64,000 nucleotides of DNA, taken from Saccharothrix sp. (lineage in GTDB: Bacteria > Actinomycetota > Actinomycetes > Mycobacteriales > Pseudonocardiaceae). Of this stretch, positions 7,979 through 16,025 are shown piece by piece. A program made the position numbers and the translations under genes. The stretch covers positions 1 through 64,000 of the forward strand of contig NZ_JAPSLK010000025.1 in NCBI RefSeq assembly GCF_031180885.1, in the 5' to 3' direction. The stretch's first letter is position 1, and every line of letters starts with the position of its first letter. Under the pieces are notes generated by a model. That model did not search any database. It had not been told where the DNA came from and saw nothing but the letters and a program-made list of their open reading frames with translations.

Positions 7979-8814
7979 GCGCCGTGGCTTCCCGTGTCGG
8001 CAGGGCGGGGCCGATGGCGTACGCGATGCTCGTCATCGTGCTGGTCGCCTCGATCTTCCCGCTGTACTACTCGTTCCTGATCGCCAGCAAGGACAACTCC
8101 GCCCTGGGTGACGCGGTGCCGTCGCTGATCCCGGGCGGGAACCTGTTCGAGAACCTGGGTCGGGTGTTCGACACCGTCGACTTCTGGCTGGCCATGCAGA
8201 ACTCGCTGATCGTGGCGGGCACGGTGGCGGTCAGCAACGTCGTGCTGGGCACGCTGGCCGGGTTCGCGTTCGCCCGCCTTCGGTTCCCGGGCAGCAACTC
8301 GCTGTTCCTGGTGGTCGTGGGCACGTCCATGGTGCCGACCCAGCTCGGCGTCATCCCGCTGTACATGCTGATGTCCGACCTCGACTGGTACGGCACGCTG
8401 CAAGCGGTCGTCGTGCCCGCGCTGATCGGCGCGTTCTCGGTGTTCTGGATGCGCCAGGCGTGCGAGGAGTCCGTGCCGTTCGAGCTGGTCGAGGCGGCGC
8501 GGGTGGACGGGTGCTCGGTGTTGCGCACCTTCTGGCACGTGGCGTTCCCCGCGGTCCGGCCACAGGCGGCCGTGATGGGCATGTTCACGTTCATGACGGC
8601 GTGGAACGACTTCTTCTGGCCGCTGATCGTGCTGGACCCCAACGACAGCCCCACCGTGCAGGTGGCACTGTCCACTTTGGCCAGCGGCTACTACACGGAC
8701 TACTCGCTCATGCTCTCCGGCGCATCGCTCGCGGTGCTGCCGGTCGTCGGGATCTTCCTCCTGCTGGCCCGCCAGATCGTCGGCGGGATCATGCAGGGCG
8801 CCGTTAAGGGGTGA
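7975..8814 (+). CDS. Sugar ABC transporter permease 2 (MalG/CebG type)
   Basis: GTG 7975 overlaps the permease-1 stop (GTGA), giving 279 residues with six membrane helices. The EAA loop reads ELVEAARVDGCSVLRTFWHVAFP in the middle of the protein. The order of binding protein, two permeases and beta-glucosidase matches actinobacterial cellobiose or beta-glucoside uptake operons. The stop is 4 bases before the glucosidase start, so the four genes are one transcription unit. Confidence 0.94.
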   Translation: MSAVASRVGRAGPMAYAMLVIVLVASIFPLYYSFLIASKDNSALGDAVPSLIPGGNLFENLGRVFDTVDFWLAMQNSLIVAGTVAVSNVVLGTLAGFAFARLRFPGSNSLFLVVVGTSMVPTQLGVIPLYMLMSDLDWYGTLQAVVVPALIGAFSVFWMRQACEESVPFELVEAARVDGCSVLRTFWHVAFPAVRPQAAVMGMFTFMTAWNDFFWPLIVLDPNDSPTVQVALSTLASGYYTDYSLMLSGASLAVLPVVGIFLLLARQIVGGIMQGAVKG

Positions 8815-8818
8815 ACAC

Positions 8819-10234
8819 ATGACCGCAACCGACCCGGACACCCAGGTCGGGCAGGAGCTGCTGCGCTTCCCACCGGACTTCCTGTGGGGAGCGGCGACGG
8901 CCTCCTTCCAGATCGAGGGCTCGACCACCGCGGACGGTCGGGGCCCGTCGATCTGGGACACCTTCGCCGCCACGCCGGGCAAGGTCGAGGGCGGCGACAC
9001 CGGTGAACCCGCGTGCGACCACTACCGGCGCTACGCCTCCGACGTCGGCCTGATGGCGGACCTGGGACTGGGCGCGTACCGGTTCTCGGTGGCGTGGCCG
9101 CGCGTGCAGCCCACCGGGGCTGGTCCGGTCGAGCCGAGGGGGCTGGACTTCTACGAGCGCTTGGTGGATTCCCTGCTGGCGCACGGAATCCAGCCCGTGG
9201 CCACGCTCTACCACTGGGACCTGCCGCAGGCGCTGGAGGACCACGGCGGCTGGCGCAACCGCGACACTGCCTACCGCTTCGCCGAGTACGCGACCCTGGT
9301 CCACGCCCGCCTCGCTGACCGCGTGAAGGCGTGGACGACGCTGAACGAGCCCTGGTGCTCGGCCTTCTTGGGCTACGGCAACGGAATCCACGCGCCAGGG
9401 GTCGTCGACCCGTTGGGCGCGTTGGAGGCCGCGCACCACCTGCTGTTGGCGCACGGCTTGGCGGTGGAGGCGCTGCGCGCGCAGGCACCGGCCGACCACC
9501 GGTTGTCGATCGTCCTGAACTTCTCCTCGGTGTACGCCGACGACCCGGCGCACGCCGAGGCGGTGCGCAAGGTCGACGGGCTGCAGAACCGGTTCTTCCT
9601 GGACCCGTTGAACGGCAAGGGATATCCGGCGGACGTCGTCGAGGACACCGCGTGGCTGGGCGACTGGCGGCACGTGGTGCGCGACGGCGACCTGGACGTC
9701 ATCGCCGCCCCGATCGACTGGCTGGGCGTGAACTACTACAGCCCGTCCAGGGTCGCCCTGTCGGCCGATCCCGATCATGCGACCCCCGGTCCGTTCCCGG
9801 GGCTGCGCGGTGTGGACCTGGTGCCGCCGCGCGGGGAACTGACCGGGTTCGGTTGGGAGGTGGACGCGGACGCGTTCACGGATCTGCTGGAGCGGTTGGA
9901 CCGTGACGTGTCGGTGCCGTTGGTGGTCACCGAGAACGGCTCGGCGTTCCCGGACGTGGTGACCGGTGGCCGGGTGGCGGACGTCGAACGCACCCGGTAC
10001 CTGGTGGACCACCTGCGGTCCGTGCACACCGCGATCGCCCGGGGTGTGGACGTGCGCGGGTACTTCGCGTGGTCGCTGCTGGACAACTTCGAGTGGGCGG
10101 CGGGGTACAGCCAGCGGTTCGGCATCGTGCACGTCGACTACGCCACGCAGCGGCGGACGGTGAAGGACAGCGGCCACACCCTGGCCCGGGTCATCCGGCA
10201 CAACGCCGTGCCGGCCGAGGGCCACCGGTTCTGA
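8819..10234 (+). CDS. GH1 beta-glucosidase
   Basis: This 471-residue family-1 glycoside hydrolase cleaves beta-linked glucosides in the cytoplasm after uptake. The family's start motif is present (FLWGAATASFQIEG at 21-34). The acid/base Glu177 lies in TLNEP and the nucleophile Glu372 in VTENG. The length is usual for the family and there is no signal peptide. ATG 8819 lies just after the permease stop, with AAGGGG as ribosome site. The substrate could also be another beta-glycoside. Confidence 0.95.
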   Translation: MTATDPDTQVGQELLRFPPDFLWGAATASFQIEGSTTADGRGPSIWDTFAATPGKVEGGDTGEPACDHYRRYASDVGLMADLGLGAYRFSVAWPRVQPTGAGPVEPRGLDFYERLVDSLLAHGIQPVATLYHWDLPQALEDHGGWRNRDTAYRFAEYATLVHARLADRVKAWTTLNEPWCSAFLGYGNGIHAPGVVDPLGALEAAHHLLLAHGLAVEALRAQAPADHRLSIVLNFSSVYADDPAHAEAVRKVDGLQNRFFLDPLNGKGYPADVVEDTAWLGDWRHVVRDGDLDVIAAPIDWLGVNYYSPSRVALSADPDHATPGPFPGLRGVDLVPPRGELTGFGWEVDADAFTDLLERLDRDVSVPLVVTENGSAFPDVVTGGRVADVERTRYLVDHLRSVHTAIARGVDVRGYFAWSLLDNFEWAAGYSQRFGIVHVDYATQRRTVKDSGHTLARVIRHNAVPAEGHRF

Positions 10235-10277
10235 CCGGAGCCCGCTACCATCCGCCGCACGGACGGATGGGGGCTCG

Positions 10278-10979
10278 ATGAGCGGGAGAGGCGCGGTGCG
10301 GCCGGCACCCGTGCGGCCCGGCCCGGTCGTCCTCTGGGGCGGCGCCGGGTCGGGCCGGACCACGTTCCTCGCCGCACTGGCCGCCGCGGCGGCGCAGGCG
10401 CACCCGCCGTGGCAGGTGACCGGGCGGGCCGAACAGGCGCACGAGTACGCGCTCAGCGCGGACTTCACGGTGCGGCGCAAGAGGTTCCTGCGGTTCCGGA
10501 CGGACACCGTGCGGGTCGCCTTCGACCTGGCGGTGACCGACCGGCCGGGCGCGGACTTCACCGCACCCGACGACTCGTGCAGCGGGATCGTGTACTTCTT
10601 CGACCCCACCCGGTCCGCGGACGACGGGGCGGCGGACGCCATCGCGGAGGCGGCCGGCGACGGCCCGGTCCCGCACCCGCTCGCCGTGTGCGTCACGAAG
10701 TACGACGAACCGGACATCCTCGCCGAGGCGCGGGCGGCCGGTGTCCTCGCAGTGGACGACGAGGGCGGCACCCCGACGGTCCCCATCGACTTCGCCGAAC
10801 GCTTCTTCGACCACCTCTGCGACACCGGCGGGCGCGCAGCGGTCCGAGAGGCGATCAAGCGCCACTTCGCCCCCGAGTCGGTCCGCTACTTCACCACGTC
10901 GTCGATCGGCTTCCACCATGACCCGGTCCGGCCGGTCAACGTCCTGGAACCGCTGCTCTGGGTGAAGCTCGGCGTCTAG
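10278..10979 (+). CDS. P-loop GTPase-like protein, function unknown
   Basis: A 233-residue protein with WGGAGSGRTTF (a P-loop with Arg where Lys is usual) near residues 19-29, DRPGADF (DxxG-like switch) near 90, and VTKYD (a TKxD-type base-specificity motif) near 138. The order G1-G3-G4 suggests a TRAFAC-type GTPase fold. The P-loop Lys-to-Arg change would be unusual if it hydrolyses GTP. Its TAG stop (10977-10979) shares CTAG with the stop of the convergent lacI gene. A role with the sugar operon is not evident. Confidence 0.7.
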   Translation: MSGRGAVRPAPVRPGPVVLWGGAGSGRTTFLAALAAAAAQAHPPWQVTGRAEQAHEYALSADFTVRRKRFLRFRTDTVRVAFDLAVTDRPGADFTAPDDSCSGIVYFFDPTRSADDGAADAIAEAAGDGPVPHPLAVCVTKYDEPDILAEARAAGVLAVDDEGGTPTVPIDFAERFFDHLCDTGGRAAVREAIKRHFAPESVRYFTTSSIGFHHDPVRPVNVLEPLLWVKLGV

Positions 10980-12013
10980 GCGGATTCGCGGCGCACGAGC
11001 ACGGTCGGCAGGACCTCGCGGCGGGCGCGGATGGGTTCTTCGCGGAGCAGGCGCATCAGGTGGGTGACCATGTGCCGCACCTGGTTGCTGGTGTCCTGCT
11101 GCACGCTGGTCAGCGGCGGCACGGTGTGCGGCGCGATCATCGGGTGGTCGTCGAAGCCGACCACGGCCACGTCCTCCGGCACGCGCTTGCCCGCCTCGCG
11201 CAGGGCGTCCAAAGCCCCCGCGGCCATCAGGTCGCTCGCCACGAACACCGCGTCCAAATCCGGCACCCGCGCCAGCAGCGCCGCCATCGCCTGCTTGCCG
11301 CCCTCGCGGGAGAAGCCGCCGTCCTCGGTCAGCAGCTCGACGTCCGCGTCCGACGCGCCGGTCGCCGACCGCCAGCCGGCCAGGCGGTCCATCGCCGAGT
11401 GCTCGTCCAGCGGACCCGTGACGTGCGCGATCCGCTTGCGGCCCAACGAGATCAGGTGCTCGGTGGCGAGCACGCCGCCACCCTCGTTGTCGTGGTCCAC
11501 CAGGTGCATCCCGCGCAGCGGACCCCACGGCCGGCCCGCGTACACCACCGGCAGCGACAGCTTCCGGGCCAACGCCGGCAGCTGGTCACCCTTGTGCGGC
11601 GCGAACATCAGCGCGCCGTCGACGTGGCCACCGGCCAGGAACCGCTCGGCGCGCGCCATGTCCTCGGGCGAGTGCACGAGCAGCAGCACCATCTGCACGT
11701 CGGCGTCGGCCAGCGACCGCGCGGCCGACCGGATCAGCCACGCGAAGTGCGGGTCGTCGAAGATCTTCGGCTCGGGCTCGGAGAACACCACCGCGACCGC
11801 GCCGGTCCGCCGCGTCACCAGCGCCCGCGCCGCCTGGTTGGGCTGGTACCCCAGCGCGAGGACGGCCGCCGTGACCGCCTCGTGCGCCTCCGGGCTCACC
11901 CGCGGCGAGGCGTTGAGCACGCGGGACGCCGTCGCCCGCGACACGCCCGCCCGCGCCGCCACGTCCTCCAGCGTGGGCCGGGCGCCGGAGTGCGACTGGA
12001 CGGACACGGGCAC
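10976..12013 (-). CDS. LacI-family transcriptional repressor
   Basis: A LacI regulator with helix-turn-helix TLEDVAARAGVSRATASRVLN close to the N-terminus, hinge region YQPNQAARALVTRRTGAVAVVF, and a periplasmic-binding-like sugar domain (VGFDDHPMIAPHTVPPLTSV). It very probably controls the neighbouring uptake operon through the GTGAGAGCGCTCTCAC operator at 5662-5677. A related half-conserved site at 12067-12080 could give autoregulation. The start is uncertain: TTG 12016, GTG 12013 and GTG 12007 are all in frame, and a GGAG lies 3 bases before 12013 and 9 before 12007. Confidence 0.92.
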   Translation of the reverse strand: MPVSVQSHSGARPTLEDVAARAGVSRATASRVLNASPRVSPEAHEAVTAAVLALGYQPNQAARALVTRRTGAVAVVFSEPEPKIFDDPHFAWLIRSAARSLADADVQMVLLLVHSPEDMARAERFLAGGHVDGALMFAPHKGDQLPALARKLSLPVVYAGRPWGPLRGMHLVDHDNEGGGVLATEHLISLGRKRIAHVTGPLDEHSAMDRLAGWRSATGASDADVELLTEDGGFSREGGKQAMAALLARVPDLDAVFVASDLMAAGALDALREAGKRVPEDVAVVGFDDHPMIAPHTVPPLTSVQQDTSNQVRHMVTHLMRLLREEPIRARREVLPTVLVRRESA

Positions 12014-12046
12014 CAACTCCTCGAACGGCTCGCAGACCGTCCCAGC

Positions 12047-13087
12047 TTAGCCCGAGGCCACCTGCGGGGAAGCGCTCTCCACGCGAGACGACCCGACCGA
12101 CACCCGCAGCAGACCGTCCTCCCGCCGCGACGACACCGGCAGCCCCGCCTTGGCCGCCGTGCGCAGCAGCCCGGTCTCGGCGGTCAGGCACCAGCCGACC
12201 AGCTCCCGGTACCCGGCCGCGCGCGCCGTGCGGGCCAGCGCCAGCAGCAGCCCGGTCCCCACGCCCCGGCCCTGCCAGGCGTCCTCCACCAGCAGCGACA
12301 CCTCGGCGCTGTCCGGTGTGGACATCGGGATCAGCTGGCCCATCCCGATGACCTGGTCCGCGCACTGCGCGAGCACCGTCGTGCCGCGCGGCGGGGTGAG
12401 CAGGCGGTGCAGCCAGCGGCGGGGGAGGGTGCGCAGGCCCGAGTGGTAGCGGTTGAACAGGGTGCCCATCGAGCACCGCGTGTGCAGCGCGGCCACCGCG
12501 TCGGCGTCACCCACCAGCCCCGGCCGCAGCACCACCGCCATGCCGTCCTCGGTCATCAACGCCGACGTGGTGGGCGCCCCCGCACCCAGCAGTTCGACCA
12601 GCGCCTCCGCCCGAGCCACCTCGACGTGCGTGAACGGCGCCCACCCCCGTCGCGCCACCAGCGTCGCGTCCGCCGTCTCGATCCGGATCCGGTGGTCGTT
12701 CTCCTCCACGTCCCCGTCCGCGACCACCACCGAGTCGGCCCCCAGCACGCCCCGCACGGCGTCGCACACCCCACCCGGCAACTTCATCGCGTGCCCGGCC
12801 GCCCGAAGCGCCGCCGTGGGGCCGTCCACCAGGTCCCGCATGTCGGCGGAGGTGATGCCCACGCACCGGCCGCCTTCGGCCTTGACGGCGGCGACCAGGT
12901 CGGCGGGCAGCAACCCGGGCGCGGCGCGCACCACCAGCTCGTCGATCACCCCGCCGGGCACCGGGATGACGGACAGGGCCAGCACGTTGCACTCGCGTTC
13001 GGCCAGCCGGATCGTCATGCGGGCCAACGCGCCGGGGCTGTCGTCCAGCTCGACGCGCAGGCGCCAGGTCTTCGGTGTGGACTCCAT
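12047..13087 (-). CDS. ACT domain-GNAT acetyltransferase fusion
   Basis: This 346-residue protein starts with an ACT-like ligand-binding fold (WRLRVELDDSPGALARMTIRLAERECNVLAL), which in other proteins senses amino acids. The C-terminal half is a GNAT acetyltransferase with the acetyl-CoA loop EDAWQGRGVGTGLL around residues 259-272. The fusion suggests allosteric control of an acetyltransfer by a small metabolite. It ends 33 bases upstream of lacI on the same strand, so read-through into lacI is possible. Neither ligand nor acceptor can be named. Confidence 0.85.
   Translation of the reverse strand: MESTPKTWRLRVELDDSPGALARMTIRLAERECNVLALSVIPVPGGVIDELVVRAAPGLLPADLVAAVKAEGGRCVGITSADMRDLVDGPTAALRAAGHAMKLPGGVCDAVRGVLGADSVVVADGDVEENDHRIRIETADATLVARRGWAPFTHVEVARAEALVELLGAGAPTTSALMTEDGMAVVLRPGLVGDADAVAALHTRCSMGTLFNRYHSGLRTLPRRWLHRLLTPPRGTTVLAQCADQVIGMGQLIPMSTPDSAEVSLLVEDAWQGRGVGTGLLLALARTARAAGYRELVGWCLTAETGLLRTAAKAGLPVSSRREDGLLRVSVGSSRVESASPQVASG
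12066..12080 (-). promoter_or_regulatory. Possible autoregulatory LacI operator
   Basis: GGAAGCGCTCTCCA matches the core and one arm of the operon operator. It lies about 55 bases before lacI, inside the 3' end of the upstream ACT-GNAT gene. The other arm is degenerate, so binding would be weaker. Confidence 0.4.
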
Positions 13088-13144
13088 GCACCCAGGCTGA
13101 CCGGCCGACGTTGCGTCAAGGGGACACGCACGTAAAGGCGTGGC

Positions 13145-13522
13145 TCACTCGTCGCACTGGGGCGGTGGCAGGGGGTTCAGGGGGCCGCAGGGCCACTCGG
13201 TCTTCTTGACCTTCGTCGTGGTCGGCGGCGGTGGTGGCGGCGGGGCCTCGGTGGTGGACTCGGGCGTCGTCGTGGCCACCGTGGTCGTCGTGGGCTTCGG
13301 CGCGGACGTCGAGGCCTTCGGCGCGGACGCGCCTTCCGTCGTCGGGACGCTCGCCGGCGCGGACTCGGTCACCGAGGTGGACGAGCGGCTCGTGATCCAG
13401 GTGGACGCCGGTGGTTCGGCCTTCTGGCCGTCGTCGATCCCGTGGATGTACACGCCCACCAGCACACCGGTCAGCGCCGACGCCGCCACGGCCAAGCCGC
13501 ACGCCGCCCACACCACCCGCAC
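13145..13522 (-). CDS. Membrane-anchored Thr/Pro-rich small protein
   Basis: 125 residues: one N-terminal membrane segment (about 3-25, VVWAACGLAVAASALTGVLVG), then a low-complexity Ser/Thr/Pro/Ala stalk with a run of prolines, and a short tail with two cysteines (WPCGPLNP, PPQCDE). It is probably anchored with the stalk outside; the tail cysteines could form a disulfide. No known domain is seen. It lies 58 bases after the winged-helix gene on the same strand. Confidence 0.65.
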   Translation of the reverse strand: MRVVWAACGLAVAASALTGVLVGVYIHGIDDGQKAEPPASTWITSRSSTSVTESAPASVPTTEGASAPKASTSAPKPTTTTVATTTPESTTEAPPPPPPPTTTKVKKTEWPCGPLNPLPPPQCDE

Positions 13523-13580
13523 AGCCGACCCCCTCCGTCCCGACGTGAGCGCCAGAACAGTACCGCTTGATCGACCGGAC

Positions 13581-14678
13581 CTACCCGGCCCAGGCCACCT
13601 CGACCGACCGGCCCCAGCGGTCCGCCTCCGCGGCCACCGCTTTCCGCACCTCGGCGGTCAACGAGCGGAAGGGTTCAACAGTTATGACCACCCGGCCGCC
13701 CTTCCGTTCCTGCGACCACACGCCGGCCATCAACCCGTCGACGAGCAGCACCGGCGACAACCAGCCCTGCGACCGGTACACGGCGTCCGGCGAACCGCCG
13801 TCCATCAGGCACGCCGCGTGCTTGGTCGCCGCCACGACGTACTGGTCGAACGCGGGCAGCAGCCGCACGGTGCGCACCGGTTCGGCTTTCCGCAACGCTG
13901 TTACCAAATCGCTGCGCGCCCAGTGCGGCACGCCCTCGACGTCCACGGACGTGAGCCGGTCGCCCAGCGCCTTGACCACCCGACCACCCTCGGCCGGGCT
14001 GACGCCCCACCAGCGCGCGAACTCCTCCCGCGTCGCCACGCCCTGCACGCCCCACCACCGCAGCGCGATCTCGCAGACCGCGTCGGCGGGCGGCGGACCG
14101 ACGGCGATCCACGTGTCCGGCCGGGTGAACCGCACCAACTGGCCCTCTCCCGGCCCGAACACCAGCCGGCCCTGGAACGACGCCGGTTTCAGGTACGCGC
14201 CCCAGCTCTCCCGCAGCTTCTCGCCGATGTGCTCGGAGGTCCGCGCGGCCACCTCGTCGGCCAGTTCGGCCCGGGTCAACACCCGACCTTCCAACGCCGC
14301 CGACACGCCCTCCAACAGCGCCTGCAACTCCTCGGCGGTGATCTTGAAGCCCCGGTGCCAGACTGGTTTCGTGTAATGCTTGTAGGTCGCGAACCCGGCC
14401 TGCCACAACGGGTACTCGTCGGAGCGCAGCAGGTGCAGCGTGCCGCGCATGCACCACGTCTTGACCAGCGTCCGGTCCTCCCACAGGGCCTTCTCGACGT
14501 AGTCGGCCGGCAACCCGTCGACCCGCGCGTGCAGCATGGCCTCGGCCGACGACATGAGCTGCGCGTGCAGCCCGCACAGCTCCGACACCACGTCCAGCGC
14601 GTCCGCCGCCGGTCGCCGCACGTCCAGGCTGTGCGCACGCGTCCGCCACGCCGCGACCCGCCCCCAGGTCAGGCTCAC
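13581..14678 (-). CDS. Winged-helix DNA-binding protein of the AlkZ/YcaQ superfamily
   Basis: 365 residues starting at GTG 14678, which overlaps the stop of the upstream gene (GTGA). The sequence follows the HTH_42/AlkZ-like fold: an N-terminal GLHAQLMSSAEAML segment, WEDRTLVKTWCMRGTLHLL, a central winged-helix region with FARWWGVSPAEGGRVVKAL, and a C-terminal LLPAFDQYVVA block. AlkZ-type DNA glycosylases that remove bulky or cross-linked bases carry a Q-x-Q or H-x-Q catalytic triplet at the GL(Q/H)AQ position; here it reads HAQ. Glycosylase activity is inference; many homologues are unstudied. Confidence 0.85.
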   Translation of the reverse strand: MSLTWGRVAAWRTRAHSLDVRRPAADALDVVSELCGLHAQLMSSAEAMLHARVDGLPADYVEKALWEDRTLVKTWCMRGTLHLLRSDEYPLWQAGFATYKHYTKPVWHRGFKITAEELQALLEGVSAALEGRVLTRAELADEVAARTSEHIGEKLRESWGAYLKPASFQGRLVFGPGEGQLVRFTRPDTWIAVGPPPADAVCEIALRWWGVQGVATREEFARWWGVSPAEGGRVVKALGDRLTSVDVEGVPHWARSDLVTALRKAEPVRTVRLLPAFDQYVVAATKHAACLMDGGSPDAVYRSQGWLSPVLLVDGLMAGVWSQERKGGRVVITVEPFRSLTAEVRKAVAAEADRWGRSVEVAWAG

Positions 14679-15079
14679 TCGTCCCCCTTCTCGCGCACCG
14701 CGTGCTCGATGGCGGCGAGCCTGCGGGCCAACTCGGCCGTGCCCAGGACCCGGGCCAGCACGAGGGCGGCGCCGGACAGTCCCGCGACCAGCACCGATCC
14801 GGTCATGTGCCAGGTGGGCGCGTCGCCGGTGCAGGTGAACACGTCGCCGAACTTCGCCGACGAGCACGTCACGAACGGCACCGACGCGATGCCGACCCCG
14901 GTCGCCGCGACCCCGCCGAGCAGGGCCGAGCCGAACGTCCGCATCAGCGGGAAGACCGCGTTGACGGCACCGGCGGCGGCGATCGCGAACAGCAGCGGCA
15001 CCGGGTGCGGGAACGGGCCGAGCGCGGCGCAGCCCACCATCAGCGCCGTCACGACCACGAGCCCGGTCCGTTCACCCAC
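14675..15079 (-). CDS. Small multi-pass membrane protein, unknown function
   Basis: 134 residues with about four hydrophobic segments (about 5-20, 27-45, 48-67, 90-112) and a charged C-terminal tail. Two cysteines (VTCSS, FTCTG) lie in the loop between segments three and four. Its last codon overlaps the start of the AlkZ-like gene, indicating one transcript. No family recognised. Confidence 0.75.
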   Translation of the reverse strand: MGERTGLVVVTALMVGCAALGPFPHPVPLLFAIAAAGAVNAVFPLMRTFGSALLGGVAATGVGIASVPFVTCSSAKFGDVFTCTGDAPTWHMTGSVLVAGLSGAALVLARVLGTAELARRLAAIEHAVREKGDE

Positions 15080-15201
15080 CCGGCGACCCTAACCCGCGTC
15101 GACAGCCGGACGTCAGAAGTTCGTAAGGCGTTTCCGGGACTCTGAGGGGCGTCCGGTTCGTCACAGTGGGCACAAGCGACGAATCGGAACGAGGCGAGGT
15201 C

Positions 15202-15759
15202 ATGTCCAAGCGGGTTGTCCTGATCGGGGTGTCGGCGGTGCTGGTGGTCGCGCTGGCGGTGGGGCTGTACCTGTTCCAGCCCTGGCGACTGGTCACCGAC
15301 CGGACGGCGGACGAGGCGCTGCTGGTGCCGGTGTCCACTTCGGAGACCGCTCCGGCGACGACGGGGAGCGCGACGACCGGGAGCGCGGCGACGACGAAGC
15401 CGGCCGCGCCGGCGGGTCCGGTGGCGGTGGCGTCCGGGCCGTTCCGGTCGCTGGAGCACGCCACGACCGGAAGCGCGTCGCTGGTGCGGCGGCCGGACGG
15501 CACGCACGCCGTGCAGTTCGAGGCGCTGGACACCAGCGACGGTCCGGACCTGTACGTGTACCTGTCGGAGAAGCCGTCGGACTCGCCCGAGTCGGCGTTC
15601 GGCACCGGGTTCGTCGACCTGGGCAAGCTGAAGGCCAACCAGGGCAACCAGGTCTACGAGGTGCCCGCCGGGACGGACCTGACGACCGTCCGGAGTGTCG
15701 TGATCTGGTGCAAGAGGTTCTCCGCGGGCTTCGCGGTAGCGCCGTTGGAACAGGGCTGA
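15202..15759 (+). CDS. Membrane-anchored DM13-domain protein
   Basis: 185 residues from ATG 15202, which is preceded by GAGGCGAGG. An N-terminal membrane anchor (VVLIGVSAVLVVALAVGLYLF) is followed by a Thr/Ala-rich linker and a DM13 domain of about 105 residues. Its hallmark end is present (VVIWCKRFSAGFAVAPL), as is DLYVYLSEKP. DM13 domains are proposed to bind a cofactor or take part in redox reactions through the conserved Cys in WCKRF. The domain would face outward. It stands alone, with regulatory sites just downstream. Confidence 0.88.
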   Translation: MSKRVVLIGVSAVLVVALAVGLYLFQPWRLVTDRTADEALLVPVSTSETAPATTGSATTGSAATTKPAAPAGPVAVASGPFRSLEHATTGSASLVRRPDGTHAVQFEALDTSDGPDLYVYLSEKPSDSPESAFGTGFVDLGKLKANQGNQVYEVPAGTDLTTVRSVVIWCKRFSAGFAVAPLEQG

Positions 15760-15782
15760 CACATGGGGGAAACAAACGAGCA

Positions 15783-15843
15783 TGGTCTGGACCAGGTATA
15801 GCCTTTTCGCAGTATTGACGCATCTGGTCTAGACCATTTAAAG
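15783..15843 (+). promoter_or_regulatory. Promoter with two DasR-type (dre) operators
   Basis: TGGTCTGGACCA (15783-15794) and the perfect palindrome TGGTCTAGACCA (15825-15836) match the core of the dre site bound by the GntR regulator DasR in actinomycetes. The second lies between a TTGACG -35 (15815-15820) and a TTTAAA -10 (15837-15842), so binding would block the promoter. The transcript would run toward the AraC gene at 16026. DasR responds to aminosugar phosphates in Streptomyces; use of the same ligand here is inference. Confidence 0.75.
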
Positions 15844-15867
15844 TGGTCGGGGACACAACGAAACGTC

Positions 15868-15904
15868 CCTCGTGGATGGGCGGGCGGATGCCCCATCCAC
15901 GAGG
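15868..15904 (+). ncRNA. Strong hairpin in the leader before the AraC gene
   Basis: CCTCGTGGATGGG (15868-15880) pairs perfectly with CCCATCCACGAGG (15892-15904) across an 11-base loop. It lies just after the putative start of the dre-controlled transcript and 120 bases before the AraC gene. It could be an attenuator or a terminator for the DM13 gene. There is no T tract. Confidence 0.5.
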
Positions 15905-16025
15905 AGCCGGCTCACTGGGGTGGGCCACCGGGGGCGGCGGCGCGGTACCTTCTCTCTCCCCACACCGCGTCGCCGCCTTCGGCTGTGCGCGATTCCGGCC
16001 ACCCGCGGTTCCTGCCACACTGTGA

